Shown here: piece by piece, positions 1-9,031 of the stretch
Layout: every line of letters starts with the position of its first letter
Position numbering within the stretch: the first letter of the stretch is position 1
NCBI GenBank assembly: GCA_000783305.1
Contig: JROE01000002.1
Span: 310,001 to 374,000 of the forward strand
Source: Sphingobacteriaceae bacterium DW12
Lineage (GTDB): Bacteria > Bacteroidota > Bacteroidia > Sphingobacteriales > Sphingobacteriaceae
Direction of reading: 5' to 3'
DNA length: 64,000 nt
Notes under the pieces: generated by a model
Seen by the model: only the letters and a program-made list of their open reading frames with translations
Told to the model about the DNA's origin: nothing
The model's database searches: none
Translations under genes and position numbers: made by a program

Positions 1-2
1 AT

Positions 3-2285
3 GATTATGGTCATCCCGTTACGTTTGCCACGATCAGACTTCTTCTCGGCGATCAGTTGTTGGCACTCTCCAATACCATAGAAGATGGTAGCTATAGCAT
101 TCGAAAGACACTCCAACAGGGTACCACCTATCAAATACAAATCAATTCGCTTAGCCATAAGAGCTTCTCTCATACTTTTCAGTATCCAGATACAGCGGCT
201 ATCAGCCGGATAGTGTTACAGCAGCAAGCCAAACTCTTACAGACAGTCGATGTGACTGCACAAGTACCCCCATTTTCAAGGATTGCCGACCGTCTTATAG
301 TCAATGTAGAAGGCACTATGCTCGAAAGTGGGCTGTCCACTTTAGAAATCCTTCAACAGTCCCCTGGCCTTTGGGTAGACGCCAACGGGAATATCAAAAT
401 ACGTGGTAACCAGAGCGTCAGGGTGATGATCAACGATATCCTACAGCGTATGTCCAGCGAGCAATTGTCTGAATACCTTCGTTCTTTACCTTCTGAAAAC
501 ATAAAAAAAATAGAGATTATCCCTAATCCTGGGGCTGAATACGAGGCCGAAGGTACGGGTGGCATTGTGCGTATTATTTTGAAAAAAAATATCAACGATG
601 GATTTAAAGCCAATTTGCTGGCCCGTTATCTACAACAACGTCGTGATCCTTATTTAAATACCGGTGCCATACTTGATTTTAAAAAGAACAAGTTCTACAT
701 CACAGCGGTTGGAGCTTATCTCAAGGACAATCGCAGTATTATTTCAAATTACGATGTATCCTATCCCGATCAAAGCAATTATCTCAGCAGCACAGATAGG
801 ACTCGGTATCTCGACTCCTACAACAGTCGGATTACAGCTTCCTATGACCTTACTGACAATCAAAATGTAAGCTTACAGACCCTATGGATAGGTAATACCA
901 TCGATCAGGTTTTCAACACCCAGAATACACACCTCCTTAGCAATCAAACGTTAAGAAAGCAGACCGCCAATAACTGGGATACCCGCCAAAATATGCTCAA
1001 TTCTACTCTCAACTACAATATCAGCTTGGACAGCGTCGGCACGTCGGTGAAGGTAATAGCCGATTACCTATCCAATAAGCACCGCGAATCAAATGATTAT
1101 ACCATGCGCTCCGTAGATACAGACGAAACCGAGCGCTATATCAATCTTTCACCCAGTCTAACCGAGATATACAGCCTTCAAAGTGATTTCACACGCTATT
1201 ACAGCAGTACACCATTCAACTGGATCGCCGGCGCCAAATTTGTCGGCACCAATCGATACAACGAAGTGCTCCGCAACAACAATATAGATGGACAATGGAT
1301 TAAAGACCCACGCTTGAGCAATGAATTTCAATATCGAGAAAATCTGTTTATGGCATACGGAGCCATCAATTACAAACGCTACAAGACCAGCGTCAAAATA
1401 GGTCTAAGAGCGGAGCAGACCCATATCAATGCCCTTTCCATCACTAACGGGGACCGAATCAACCAATCTTATATCAGTCTATTTCCCTCGATATACCTAC
1501 TTCAAGAAGTTGGTGCAAAAAAACATTCTTTATATTTAAACTATGCCAAGCGATTGAGAAGACCTTCGTTCAAGGATCTTAATCCTTACACCCTACAGAT
1601 TGACGACTTCATCCTATTAGAAGGAAATGCAGGATTGACCCCAGAGTATATCCATAAGCTAGAAACGGGTTTCAGTCTAAAGAACGGATTGACGGCCGAT
1701 GTTTACTTCGCCTACACGAAAGACAAAATTGCTTTATTCATGGAATCCATCAATAACAAGACATTGGCCTATCAATCTCGCAATTTTAATTCCAGCATAG
1801 ACTACGGCGCTTCGCTATTTATTCCTTGGACCTTCAAAAAGTGGTGGTCTATACAGAGTAGTGTGGCTTGGTACAGGACTCGCTTTGAGTATGACAATGT
1901 TGACCTCTCCCAACAGATTGTCCAGGCAAATTTGTCTCAGACATTCAAATTCAAGAATATTATGGATGCTAGTATCTATCTCGATTACATAAGCCCAACC
2001 TACTTGGCCAATACCAAATATGCCGATCAGTTCTATTCTAGCCTCCGGATATCCAAAAGTCTGTTGAGCAAGAAAGCCAAGATCACACTTATGTTGAATG
2101 ATATATTCAATACCGCCCGGGAACATGAGATTACCGCTCATCAAGGCACCACGGCCTACTTCTATCAAAAACGCCCTACCCAGACTTTCGGCATGTCTAT
2201 CAGTTATAGCATCTCAAAAGGCAAGAAGTTTGAAAACAAAAAAATAGAACAGAGCAATACCGACGAAAAAAACAGGACCAATTAG
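3..2285 (+). CDS. TonB-receptor-like outer-membrane beta-barrel protein, 5' end outside window
   Basis: The frame is open back to the first bases, so the true start lies upstream. A TTG at 57 is only the first start-like codon and interrupts a CarboxypepD_reg-like beta-sandwich. After it comes a plug-like region (about residues 85-180 counted from 57) with GNIKIRGNQSVRVMIND and a GAEYEAEGTGGIVRI segment, then a long beta-barrel of alternating aromatic strands to the end. This is the layout of the Bacteroidota outer-membrane barrel family 3 (TonB-receptor relatives), as is the gene at 33927-36371. It probably imports or binds an unknown ligand in the outer membrane. No partner gene is visible, so the substrate cannot be inferred. 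Family assignment is fairly sure, ligand unknown. Confidence 0.85.
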   Translation, partial: DYGHPVTFATIRLLLGDQLLALSNTIEDGSYSIRKTLQQGTTYQIQINSLSHKSFSHTFQYPDTAAISRIVLQQQAKLLQTVDVTAQVPPFSRIADRLIVNVEGTMLESGLSTLEILQQSPGLWVDANGNIKIRGNQSVRVMINDILQRMSSEQLSEYLRSLPSENIKKIEIIPNPGAEYEAEGTGGIVRIILKKNINDGFKANLLARYLQQRRDPYLNTGAILDFKKNKFYITAVGAYLKDNRSIISNYDVSYPDQSNYLSSTDRTRYLDSYNSRITASYDLTDNQNVSLQTLWIGNTIDQVFNTQNTHLLSNQTLRKQTANNWDTRQNMLNSTLNYNISLDSVGTSVKVIADYLSNKHRESNDYTMRSVDTDETERYINLSPSLTEIYSLQSDFTRYYSSTPFNWIAGAKFVGTNRYNEVLRNNNIDGQWIKDPRLSNEFQYRENLFMAYGAINYKRYKTSVKIGLRAEQTHINALSITNGDRINQSYISLFPSIYLLQEVGAKKHSLYLNYAKRLRRPSFKDLNPYTLQIDDFILLEGNAGLTPEYIHKLETGFSLKNGLTADVYFAYTKDKIALFMESINNKTLAYQSRNFNSSIDYGASLFIPWTFKKWWSIQSSVAWYRTRFEYDNVDLSQQIVQANLSQTFKFKNIMDASIYLDYISPTYLANTKYADQFYSSLRISKSLLSKKAKITLMLNDIFNTAREHEITAHQGTTAYFYQKRPTQTFGMSISYSISKGKKFENKKIEQSNTDEKNRTN

Positions 2286-2756
2286 TGACCATTATAACCA
2301 CTAATCATCATTTGCCCAGTCGATTGCCTCCTTATTCTACCTGCCGCCAGTGTGGTATTCTTCATCTGTCACATCCTCTAGACATACAGTTTCCTTCTTT
2401 TCCCTTCCCGTGATGGCCACTTGGATGAATTTAGTGTTGGCACTTGCTGCATGCCTGTTACATAAATAAGGCTAGTAAGATCATTTTTATATTTTCCGTC
2501 TTCGTATACTTTTGCTTTTACTACAATCTTACTTCATTACAAAGTTCTATATATAGCTCTCCAATATGGGTATACGAATTACGGTTTTCAATACCCCTTT
2601 TACTTACACTATACCATAGCACTATGTATAAGAGCATCTAATCTATATATAACAAATATCAAATTAGTATGGCATTAAACTAAAATTTTTAAATAATATA
2701 AAATTAAGTGCTATAATAAACTATATTTGACAATAAATAGCATTAAAACATACTAA
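2286..2756. other. Intergenic region upstream of the carotenoid operon
   Basis: A 471-bp stretch that becomes very AT-rich toward crtI. An open frame of 65 codons (2444-2641) encodes a hydrophobic peptide without family resemblance and is not called as a gene. The right end holds the likely crtI promoter. No terminator hairpin for the upstream receptor gene was found. Confidence 0.5.
2722..2729 (+). promoter_or_regulatory. Probable -7 element of the carotenoid operon promoter
   Basis: TATATTTG matches the Bacteroidota -7 consensus TAnnTTTG exactly and lies 28 bp before the crtI start. No TTG was found at the usual 19-21 bp upstream spacing, so the -33 element is weak or absent. The promoter would serve all five crt/idi genes. 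Confidence 0.5.
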
Positions 2757-4232
2757 ATGAATACGTCTATAATTGGAACTGGTATTTCAGGTCTATCAGC
2801 AGCTTGCTACTTAGCAAAATCAGGCCATCAGGTGCACGTCTATGAAAAGAATAGCAGTGTCGGTGGTCGTGCGCGACAGTTCAAGAGCGATGGATTTACC
2901 TTTGATATGGGCCCCAGTTGGTATTGGATGCCCGATGTCTTCGAGTCATTCTTTTCCGATTTTGGTTATGAGGTATCCGACTTTTACCAACTCGAACGCC
3001 TCGACCCCTCCTATTCAGTAGTATTTAAGGATACCAGTTTAGATATTCCGGCTTCCCTTGCCCAACTGTATACACTTTTTGAAAGCATTGAACCCGGAGC
3101 GAGCATGCAGCTCCAAAAATTTCTGAAGCGTGCGAAGGACAAGTATGAGATTGGTATCGGTAAATATGCCACCCTTCCCTCCCTTAGTATTAAAGAATTC
3201 ATGCAGATCGATGCACTGATGGCCTTGCCTAGATTGGATATATTGTCCAATATGGAACGGCATGTCCACGCTCACTTCAAGCACCCTTACCTACGTAAAA
3301 TTATGGAGTTTCCGGTATTATTCTTGGGAGCCATGCCCAATCGTATCCCCGCTATGTACAGTTTAATGAATTATGCCGACGCCTCTTTAGGAACGTGGTA
3401 CCCAAGGGGTGGCATGTATCGCATCATAGACGCCTTGTACACACTGGCCAAGCGGCTAGGGGTACAATTTCATTTCAATAGTGAAGTATCGGGATTTGGC
3501 ATCAATCATAGACAATTATCCAGCATCCAAGTCCAAGGCCAAGCCATAGCCACTGATCTCGTCATTGCTAGCGGTGACTACCAGCACATGGAGAGCCTAC
3601 TCCCCGATGCCTTACGCAATTATAGCGCGCCCTATTGGCAGAGCAGGGAGATGTCACCTACCAGCCTGATTTACTATCTGGGTATAGACAAGCGCCTACC
3701 ATTATCCCATCATACGCTATTTTTTGACAGCGATTTCGATGCCCATGCCAAGGCACTCTATGAGCAGCCCCGATGGCCCGATCAGCCCATGTTTTATGTA
3801 TGCGCCTCCTCTGTGACCGATCCTACCGTAGCCCCTGACGGACATGAGAACCTTTTCATCTTGATTCCGCTTGCTGCGGGCTTGGAAAGTGGCATTGAAG
3901 ACTACACCCCTCGCTACCTAGATCAAGTATTGGCACGTATGGAAACCAGACTTGGCACTGCTATCCGTCCGCATATCTGCTATCAAAAAAGCTATACTAT
4001 ACACGATTTCAAGCGAGACTATTATGCTTATAAGGGCAATGCCTATGGGCTTGCAAATACACTGAAGCAAACCGCCATTGGCAAACCCATGATGCAGAAC
4101 AAAAAGCTGGAGAATCTGCTATATTGTGGGCAGCTATCCGTCCCGGGTCCAGGAGTACCTCCCGCCCTGCTATCCGGCAAAATTGCTGCAGCACAAGCCA
4201 TTAAATATGCCTCTTCACATATCCTTATATAA
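2757..4232 (+). CDS. crtI: Phytoene desaturase (CrtI type)
   Basis: FAD-dependent amine-oxidase-fold enzyme that desaturates 15-cis-phytoene stepwise, normally to lycopene. The N-terminal dinucleotide-binding motif GTGISGLSAA is at residues 7-16, followed by YEKNSSVGGRARQF (the glycine-rich FAD contact). The C-terminal CrtI signature GPGVPPALLSGK is near residues 463-474. At 491 residues it has the usual length. It opens the operon crtI-crtB-idi-crtZ-crtY, with crtB starting 10 bp after its stop. The neighbours rule out most other amine oxidases. It probably acts at the inner membrane. Confidence 0.95.
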   Translation: MNTSIIGTGISGLSAACYLAKSGHQVHVYEKNSSVGGRARQFKSDGFTFDMGPSWYWMPDVFESFFSDFGYEVSDFYQLERLDPSYSVVFKDTSLDIPASLAQLYTLFESIEPGASMQLQKFLKRAKDKYEIGIGKYATLPSLSIKEFMQIDALMALPRLDILSNMERHVHAHFKHPYLRKIMEFPVLFLGAMPNRIPAMYSLMNYADASLGTWYPRGGMYRIIDALYTLAKRLGVQFHFNSEVSGFGINHRQLSSIQVQGQAIATDLVIASGDYQHMESLLPDALRNYSAPYWQSREMSPTSLIYYLGIDKRLPLSHHTLFFDSDFDAHAKALYEQPRWPDQPMFYVCASSVTDPTVAPDGHENLFILIPLAAGLESGIEDYTPRYLDQVLARMETRLGTAIRPHICYQKSYTIHDFKRDYYAYKGNAYGLANTLKQTAIGKPMMQNKKLENLLYCGQLSVPGPGVPPALLSGKIAAAQAIKYASSHILI

Positions 4233-4242
4233 CCCTACTGCT

Positions 4243-5100
4243 ATGGACAACTTCAAGATATTCAACACACTATGTCAACGCTACAGCAAACAAGTGACCG
4301 AATTGTATAGTTCTTCCTTCAGCAGGGCTATCGGTGTACTACACCCCGACCTTCATGCTCCCATCTATGGTATCTATGGATTTGTGCGTATTACCGATGA
4401 AATCGTAGATACCTTTCACGATTACGACAAAAAGAAGCTACTCAACGATTTCAAAAGAGACACTTTTGAAGCCATCAATAGTGGTCTGAGCACCAATCCT
4501 GTATTGCATAGCTTTCAAGCTGTCGTCCAGCAATATGATATTCCACAAGCATACATCATTTCTTTCTTTGACAGTATGTATGCCGATTTGGATAAGACTT
4601 ATTGGAAAAACCAAGAAGAGCTAGACACGTACATCTACGGTTCTGCCGAAGTAGTTGGCTTGATGTGTCTTTATGTATTCTGTAATGGCGACCAGGAGCA
4701 AGTACAGCGCCTTACCCCTTCCGCGCGTGCATTGGGTGCAGCCTTTCAAAAAGTCAATTTCCTGCGTGACCTCCGTCAGGATGCCTATGACCTGGGGAGG
4801 CGGTACTTCCATGATATCAACCTGGAGCAATTCGACCACCAGACCAAGTTCAAAATCGAGCAGCAGATAGCCCACGACTTTGACTCGGCTTACGATGGAC
4901 TGATGCAATTGCCCAACAAGGCACGCTATGGCGTATTGTTGGCCTATCGCTACTATTTGTGTCTATTCAACAAAATCCGGCGTCTGCCGCCCGAGGAGGT
5001 CATCAACAGCCGTATCCGCATATCTGACTACAAAAAATTATACCTGCTCATGCACACTGGATTAAGAAGCCAGTTTAGCATGCAGCGCACACATCCATAA
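4243..5100 (+). CDS. crtB: Phytoene synthase
   Basis: Condenses two geranylgeranyl-PP to phytoene, the first committed carotenoid step. The longer open frame starts inside crtI (4126); the ATG at 4243, 10 bp after the crtI stop, gives a normal 285-residue enzyme starting MDNFKIFN. The two Asp-rich Mg-diphosphate motifs of trans-isoprenyl head-to-head synthases are present: DEIVD at 52-56 and NFLRDLRQD at 172-180. YGSAEVVG at 132-139 is also typical. Second gene of the operon; idi follows after 13 bp. Confidence 0.95.
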   Translation: MDNFKIFNTLCQRYSKQVTELYSSSFSRAIGVLHPDLHAPIYGIYGFVRITDEIVDTFHDYDKKKLLNDFKRDTFEAINSGLSTNPVLHSFQAVVQQYDIPQAYIISFFDSMYADLDKTYWKNQEELDTYIYGSAEVVGLMCLYVFCNGDQEQVQRLTPSARALGAAFQKVNFLRDLRQDAYDLGRRYFHDINLEQFDHQTKFKIEQQIAHDFDSAYDGLMQLPNKARYGVLLAYRYYLCLFNKIRRLPPEEVINSRIRISDYKKLYLLMHTGLRSQFSMQRTHP

Positions 5101-5113
5101 TAGCTATTACCTT

Positions 5114-5635
5114 ATGTCACTTACACATGATCTCATTCTTGTCAATGCCGAAGATGTCCAAATCGGGACCTGCGACAAAGCAGATGCTCATTACCATGGA
5201 ACCCTTCACCGTGCATTTTCCATTTTGATTTTTGACACAAAGGGCCGTATGCTCCTACAGCGTCGTGCCCAGCACAAATACCATAGTCCTGGATTATGGA
5301 CCAATGCCTGTTGTAGCCACCCAACCCCCGGTGAAGACACTGAGGCTGCAGCACATAGGCGGCTTTGGGAAGAGCTCCGCTTTGACTGCCCCCTCACTTT
5401 TCAGTATCATTTTACCTACCGAGCACTCCTTGACAATGGACTCATCGAGCACGAACTCGACCATGTTTATACCGGTGTATATGAAGGCCCTATATCACCC
5501 AATCCCGACGAGGTTGATAGTTACGCTTATATTGAAGTAGCACAGCTTGCTCAATATATCAAATCCTATCCCGATTGCTACACTGTATGGTTCAAGCTTA
5601 TATTTGAGCGTTACCTCCAATATCCACACCTCTAA
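5114..5635 (+). CDS. idi: Isopentenyl-diphosphate delta-isomerase, type 1
   Basis: Nudix-fold enzyme interconverting isopentenyl-PP and dimethylallyl-PP, raising the prenyl supply for the pathway around it. TNACCSHP at 63-70 holds the catalytic Cys, EHELDHVY at 111-118 the catalytic Glu region, and the Nudix-like helix AAAHRRLWEEL is at 78-88. Its 173 residues fit type 1. The gene lies between crtB (13 bp) and crtZ (11 bp), so precursor supply is made in step with the pigment enzymes. Confidence 0.94.
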   Translation: MSLTHDLILVNAEDVQIGTCDKADAHYHGTLHRAFSILIFDTKGRMLLQRRAQHKYHSPGLWTNACCSHPTPGEDTEAAAHRRLWEELRFDCPLTFQYHFTYRALLDNGLIEHELDHVYTGVYEGPISPNPDEVDSYAYIEVAQLAQYIKSYPDCYTVWFKLIFERYLQYPHL

Positions 5636-5646
5636 ATTCTATCGCT

Positions 5647-6129
5647 ATGCATTGGTTACTTGGTATATTTATTACGATTGTCACTTTCTGCGCGATGGAG
5701 GGCATTACTTGGCTCACCCATCGCTACATTATGCACGGATTCCTCTGGTACCTCCATAAAGACCACCATCAGCCCCATAATGGTGCGCTGGAGCGAAATG
5801 ACTGGTTTGCCTTTATATTTGCAATACCCTGTATTATCCTCTTCTATTACGGTGGTGTCCAAGGTCATACCTGGCTCACTTATATCGCTATGGGCATATT
5901 GCTGTACGGAATTGCCTATTTCTTAGTCCATGATGTTATCATCCATCAACGCATCAAGTGGTTGCGCAATTCCAAAAATAGCTATATTAGGGCTATGCGT
6001 TGGGGGCACAAGATGCACCACAAATATCTGGACGCAGCTCCTGGCGAATCTTTCGGATTCTTATGGGTCGAAAAAAAATATAGAGACAAAATCAAAGCAG
6101 ACGATTCTAAGTATGGCAAAAAGGGATAA
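5647..6129 (+). CDS. crtZ: Beta-carotene hydroxylase
   Basis: Membrane di-iron hydroxylase of the fatty-acid-hydroxylase superfamily that hydroxylates the 3 and 3' positions of beta-carotene rings to give zeaxanthin. The four His clusters are all present: HRYIMH (25-30), HKDHH (37-41), HDVIIH (95-100) and HKMHH (121-125). Hydrophobic segments lie at about 3-22, 53-70 and 77-95. The length of 160 is typical. Its 3' end overlaps the crtY start by 17 nt. No ketolase gene is next to it, so zeaxanthin is the expected end product here. Confidence 0.94.
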   Translation: MHWLLGIFITIVTFCAMEGITWLTHRYIMHGFLWYLHKDHHQPHNGALERNDWFAFIFAIPCIILFYYGGVQGHTWLTYIAMGILLYGIAYFLVHDVIIHQRIKWLRNSKNSYIRAMRWGHKMHHKYLDAAPGESFGFLWVEKKYRDKIKADDSKYGKKG

Positions 6130-7279
6130 TTATTTCGATTATATCATTGTGGGAGCAGGTCTTTCCGGAATCAGTCTTGCCCACCGTCTGATTCCTCATC
6201 TGCAAAATACCGACAAAAGGTTGTTGCTGCTGGACCGGGGATTAGACTCTTATCCCGAGCGTACATGGTCATTTTGGGAAGCAGCTGATAGTATACCAAG
6301 CAGCTTGATTGAAGCCAGCTGGCTGCAGATACGTATTCTAGACGAGGCTGTCAATATCCAGACGCCAACAGCTCCATATCATTACAAATCCATCCATTCC
6401 ACACGTTGGCGAGCACATTATCTGCAGATTATTGCCGCCCAGTCACAGATTACAATTATTGAAGAAGCAGTGCTTGATATTCAGCAAACTTTAGACGAGG
6501 TCAGCGTCCAGACGGCCACTAGCTCCTACCAAACCCTCCATCTGTTTGACAGCCGCTTTGCTCCAGTACTCGACATTCCCGATTATGTCACCACCCTTTG
6601 GCAACAGTTTTATGGGTGCTACATCCGCACGAAATATGCAGCATTGGATCCAAACACTGCCGATTTGATGGATTTTAGAGCCTCGCAACAGGAGCATATT
6701 GCCTTTTTCTATATGCTCCCATCCGATAGTCATACTGCGTTGGTCGAATACACCCTATTCACTGAACGACCAAGAGAATTTTCATACCTCAAGCGTCAGC
6801 TATCCGACTATCTCGATCAGCACTTTGGACATGGAAATTATGAAATCATTCGTGAAGAAGAGGGCAATATTCCGATGAGTAGCTACCGGTTCCCGAGGCG
6901 CGACGGTCGCATCTTTTATATCGGCACGGCTGGGGGATGTACGAAGCCCTCCTCTGGCTACACCTTCTACTTCGTACAGCAACAGATTCATGAATTAGGA
7001 AGATTGATTGAAAAAGGTTATCTGAATACTTACGGGCGATATTCTTGGTCGATGCGTCGATTTCATTTTTACGATAGGATACTCTTGCAGATCCTGTCTG
7101 AGCAGCCTCATATTGGACATACTATCTTTGTCCGTCTCTTCCGTCGTAATCCCACTTCTAGAATCTTTAAGTTCCTCAACAACGACACGACTTTATGGGA
7201 AGAAATCAAGCTCTTCAGCACCTTGCCTATTGGGCTTTTCAGTCGGTATGCTATTCGCATCCTCTTCAAGCATAGATAA
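6113..7279 (+). CDS. crtY: Lycopene beta-cyclase (CrtY type)
   Basis: FAD/NAD(P)-fold enzyme that closes both ends of lycopene to beta-rings. The frame is open from 5930, but the ATG at 6113 places the dinucleotide motif VGAGLSG at residues 13-19, as in the family; the cyclase signature ERTWSFW follows at 49-55. The product is 388 residues. The start lies inside crtZ (17-nt overlap), suggesting coupled translation. Last gene of the operon and convergent with the MarR gene, 4 bp away. Although crtZ precedes it in gene order, cyclization precedes hydroxylation in the pathway. Confidence 0.92.
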   Translation: MAKRDNYFDYIIVGAGLSGISLAHRLIPHLQNTDKRLLLLDRGLDSYPERTWSFWEAADSIPSSLIEASWLQIRILDEAVNIQTPTAPYHYKSIHSTRWRAHYLQIIAAQSQITIIEEAVLDIQQTLDEVSVQTATSSYQTLHLFDSRFAPVLDIPDYVTTLWQQFYGCYIRTKYAALDPNTADLMDFRASQQEHIAFFYMLPSDSHTALVEYTLFTERPREFSYLKRQLSDYLDQHFGHGNYEIIREEEGNIPMSSYRFPRRDGRIFYIGTAGGCTKPSSGYTFYFVQQQIHELGRLIEKGYLNTYGRYSWSMRRFHFYDRILLQILSEQPHIGHTIFVRLFRRNPTSRIFKFLNNDTTLWEEIKLFSTLPIGLFSRYAIRILFKHR

Positions 7280-7283
7280 GAAT

Positions 7284-7949
7284 CTATCGGTTGCTTTGGT
7301 TGGGCATAAAGTCTTCGAGCGTATGCTTGCCCTTCTGCCCGTATAGGTCGTGGTGATGGTGATCCAGCTTAGCCATAAGGTGTGTCAATAACTGGCGCTC
7401 TGTATTGTTGAGTGTGCCCGAGACCACATCACCCACCCGTTTCATCTTGGGCAGTATATCGATAAGGACACGCCTTCCCAGGGGTGATATTGCAATGGGC
7501 TTAGAACGCTTATCACCCGTCTTTTCAGCTTCCACGATGAGCCCCATGCGCATCAACCTCTTAATAACCTCATTGCCCGATGCTTTTTCCATGATATTCT
7601 TACGGATCAGCTCCGACTGCGGAAGCTTGTCATAGGTAAAGAGCACCATTAAGTACGTAAACTCTTCAGGAGTCTGCAAAGGTGTATCCACAAAGGCCAA
7701 TTTGATGTAATTCTTGGCATAGCGGTATAGCATCACCAACAATTTACCCACATCTTCTGTTGGCATATCACGCTGCATGACAGGTGTATAATCTCCACCT
7801 ATTTTTCGCATCTGTGAGTTTTTTGCCGTCTGATTGACTTTCATAAAAGCCACAAAGCCTTCATAAGTAGCATCATCCGGATAGTTGGCACAATATAGAT
7901 CTAACTCTTCTATTACTTCCACCAACAATTTTTTTGGAATCATGGTCAT
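7284..7949 (-). CDS. MarR-family winged-helix regulator
   Basis: Cytoplasmic DNA-binding protein of 221 residues with a wHTH core in the middle (helices around KLPQSELIRKNIMEKASGN, then the wing GDKRSKPIAISPLGRRVL). This is the standard MarR layout with an N-terminal extension. Two adjacent Met codons allow a start at 7949 or 7943. It is convergent with crtY, 4 bp apart, so control of the carotenoid operon is only a positional inference; it could also regulate itself or the PAP2 gene. TACTTTTG at 7979-7972 is a plausible -7 element. Confidence 0.88.
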   Translation of the reverse strand: MTMIPKKLLVEVIEELDLYCANYPDDATYEGFVAFMKVNQTAKNSQMRKIGGDYTPVMQRDMPTEDVGKLLVMLYRYAKNYIKLAFVDTPLQTPEEFTYLMVLFTYDKLPQSELIRKNIMEKASGNEVIKRLMRMGLIVEAEKTGDKRSKPIAISPLGRRVLIDILPKMKRVGDVVSGTLNNTERQLLTHLMAKLDHHHHDLYGQKGKHTLEDFMPNQSNR

Positions 7950-7971
7950 TGTCTGTGTATTGAATACCCTA

Positions 7972-7979
7972 CAAAAGTA
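7972..7979 (-). promoter_or_regulatory. Probable -7 element for the MarR gene
   Basis: Read on the minus strand this is TACTTTTG, an exact TAnnTTTG match, 22 bp before the first possible start codon. No TTG at the expected -33 spacing; the nearest is about 29 bp away. Confidence 0.4.
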
Positions 7980-8190
7980 ACAAATAGAATGTAAACACCC
8001 CCACTCCCCAACCGATTTATACGCTTACTTTCTGGCTCGGAGTATAGCTTTACTATACCTATATTTAACTTTTTGCACTCCGAATTCACAAGCTATTTAC
8101 TCGGTTAAAATAATTTTTTAAAAAACACCACTTTCGAAGGTAAATATGGCTTCATTTTTATACCTTCATATCCAGCTAACATGTCTTCGT

Positions 8191-8976
8191 ATGAATCCTC
8201 CAAAAAAAATCCATCTTCTCAGGTACATCTGTGTATTTGGATATTTGGTTTGTTGTCTAAATATGGTTCATGCACGACAGGTAATATCTACTTGTCAAGA
8301 TAGTATCGTCACCCCCGTACCTTTTCTCCAACGTATCCCATACAAACAGTTAGTACTCCCAGTAGGTCTGATGACCTATGGAATCATAGCACTAGAAAGC
8401 CATTTCCTCATCGGTCAAAACCAAGATATCCGAAATGAGCTACAGGAAAATATAGACCGCAAGTTTACAGTGGATGATTTTAGCCAGTATGCAAGTACAG
8501 CAAGCGTCTTCGTGCTAGATATGGCCGGTATCAAAGCCAAGCACAACCTAAAGCAGCGCTTTTTTACCACTGCTGTATCACACGCTATTATGGCCACAAC
8601 TGTCATTAGCGTCAAAAATACGGGCACGGTGTGGCGCCCCGATAGCTCCGCCAACAATTCTTTTCCTTCTGGACATACTGCTACAGCTTTTATTGGCGCA
8701 GAATTGCTTTGGCAAGAATACAAAGATCAATCTATTTGGTATGGAATAGCGGGTTATACAGTCGCGGCCGGGACAGGTTTTTTCCGTATGTACAACAATA
8801 AACACTGGCTATCTGACGTGGCCATGGGAGCCGGAATAGGCATCTTAAGCACTAAAATAGCCTACTGGTTGCTTCCTTTGGTAGACCACAAATTTAAAGG
8901 AAAAAGCCGGGACTATATTCTCCTGCCTAGCTATAATGGTCGACAGATAACTCTGGTTGGGAGTATGACGTTTTAA
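8191..8976 (+). CDS. PAP2-superfamily phosphatase, exported
   Basis: Acid-phosphatase/lipid-phosphatase fold. The three catalytic motifs are present: KNTGTVWRP, then SFPSGHTATAF, then RMYNNKHWLSDV. A frame opens at 8146, but the Met at 8191 gives a proper signal sequence (two Lys, then a hydrophobic stretch ending near VHA), so 261 residues are preferred. Probable substrates are undecaprenyl-PP, phosphatidylglycerol-phosphate or another lipid phosphate at the periplasmic face; the sequence does not say which. It follows the divergent MarR gene and ends convergent with a secreted orphan. Confidence 0.88.
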   Translation: MNPPKKIHLLRYICVFGYLVCCLNMVHARQVISTCQDSIVTPVPFLQRIPYKQLVLPVGLMTYGIIALESHFLIGQNQDIRNELQENIDRKFTVDDFSQYASTASVFVLDMAGIKAKHNLKQRFFTTAVSHAIMATTVISVKNTGTVWRPDSSANNSFPSGHTATAFIGAELLWQEYKDQSIWYGIAGYTVAAGTGFFRMYNNKHWLSDVAMGAGIGILSTKIAYWLLPLVDHKFKGKSRDYILLPSYNGRQITLVGSMTF

Positions 8977-8984
8977 TTTTCTAT

Positions 8985-8998
8985 AGTTTAGCTAAACT
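8985..8998. terminator. Small palindrome between convergent genes
   Basis: AGTTTAGCTAAACT is a perfect 14-bp palindrome in the 55-bp gap between the convergent PAP2 and orphan genes. It is short and AT-rich, so its value as a terminator is doubtful. Confidence 0.25.
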
Positions 8999-9031
8999 TT
9001 CTGCTTGAACATGCTGTTCTCGAAAACCCAT

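Noticed and set aside
2444..2641. 65-codon plus-strand frame with hydrophobic product
   Set aside because: Very AT-rich spacer, no family resemblance, composition typical of chance frames, no leader or neighbour argument.
7284..7949. MarR protein as proven regulator of the carotenoid operon
   Set aside because: Only position links them; no palindromic operator shared between its promoter and the crtI promoter was found.
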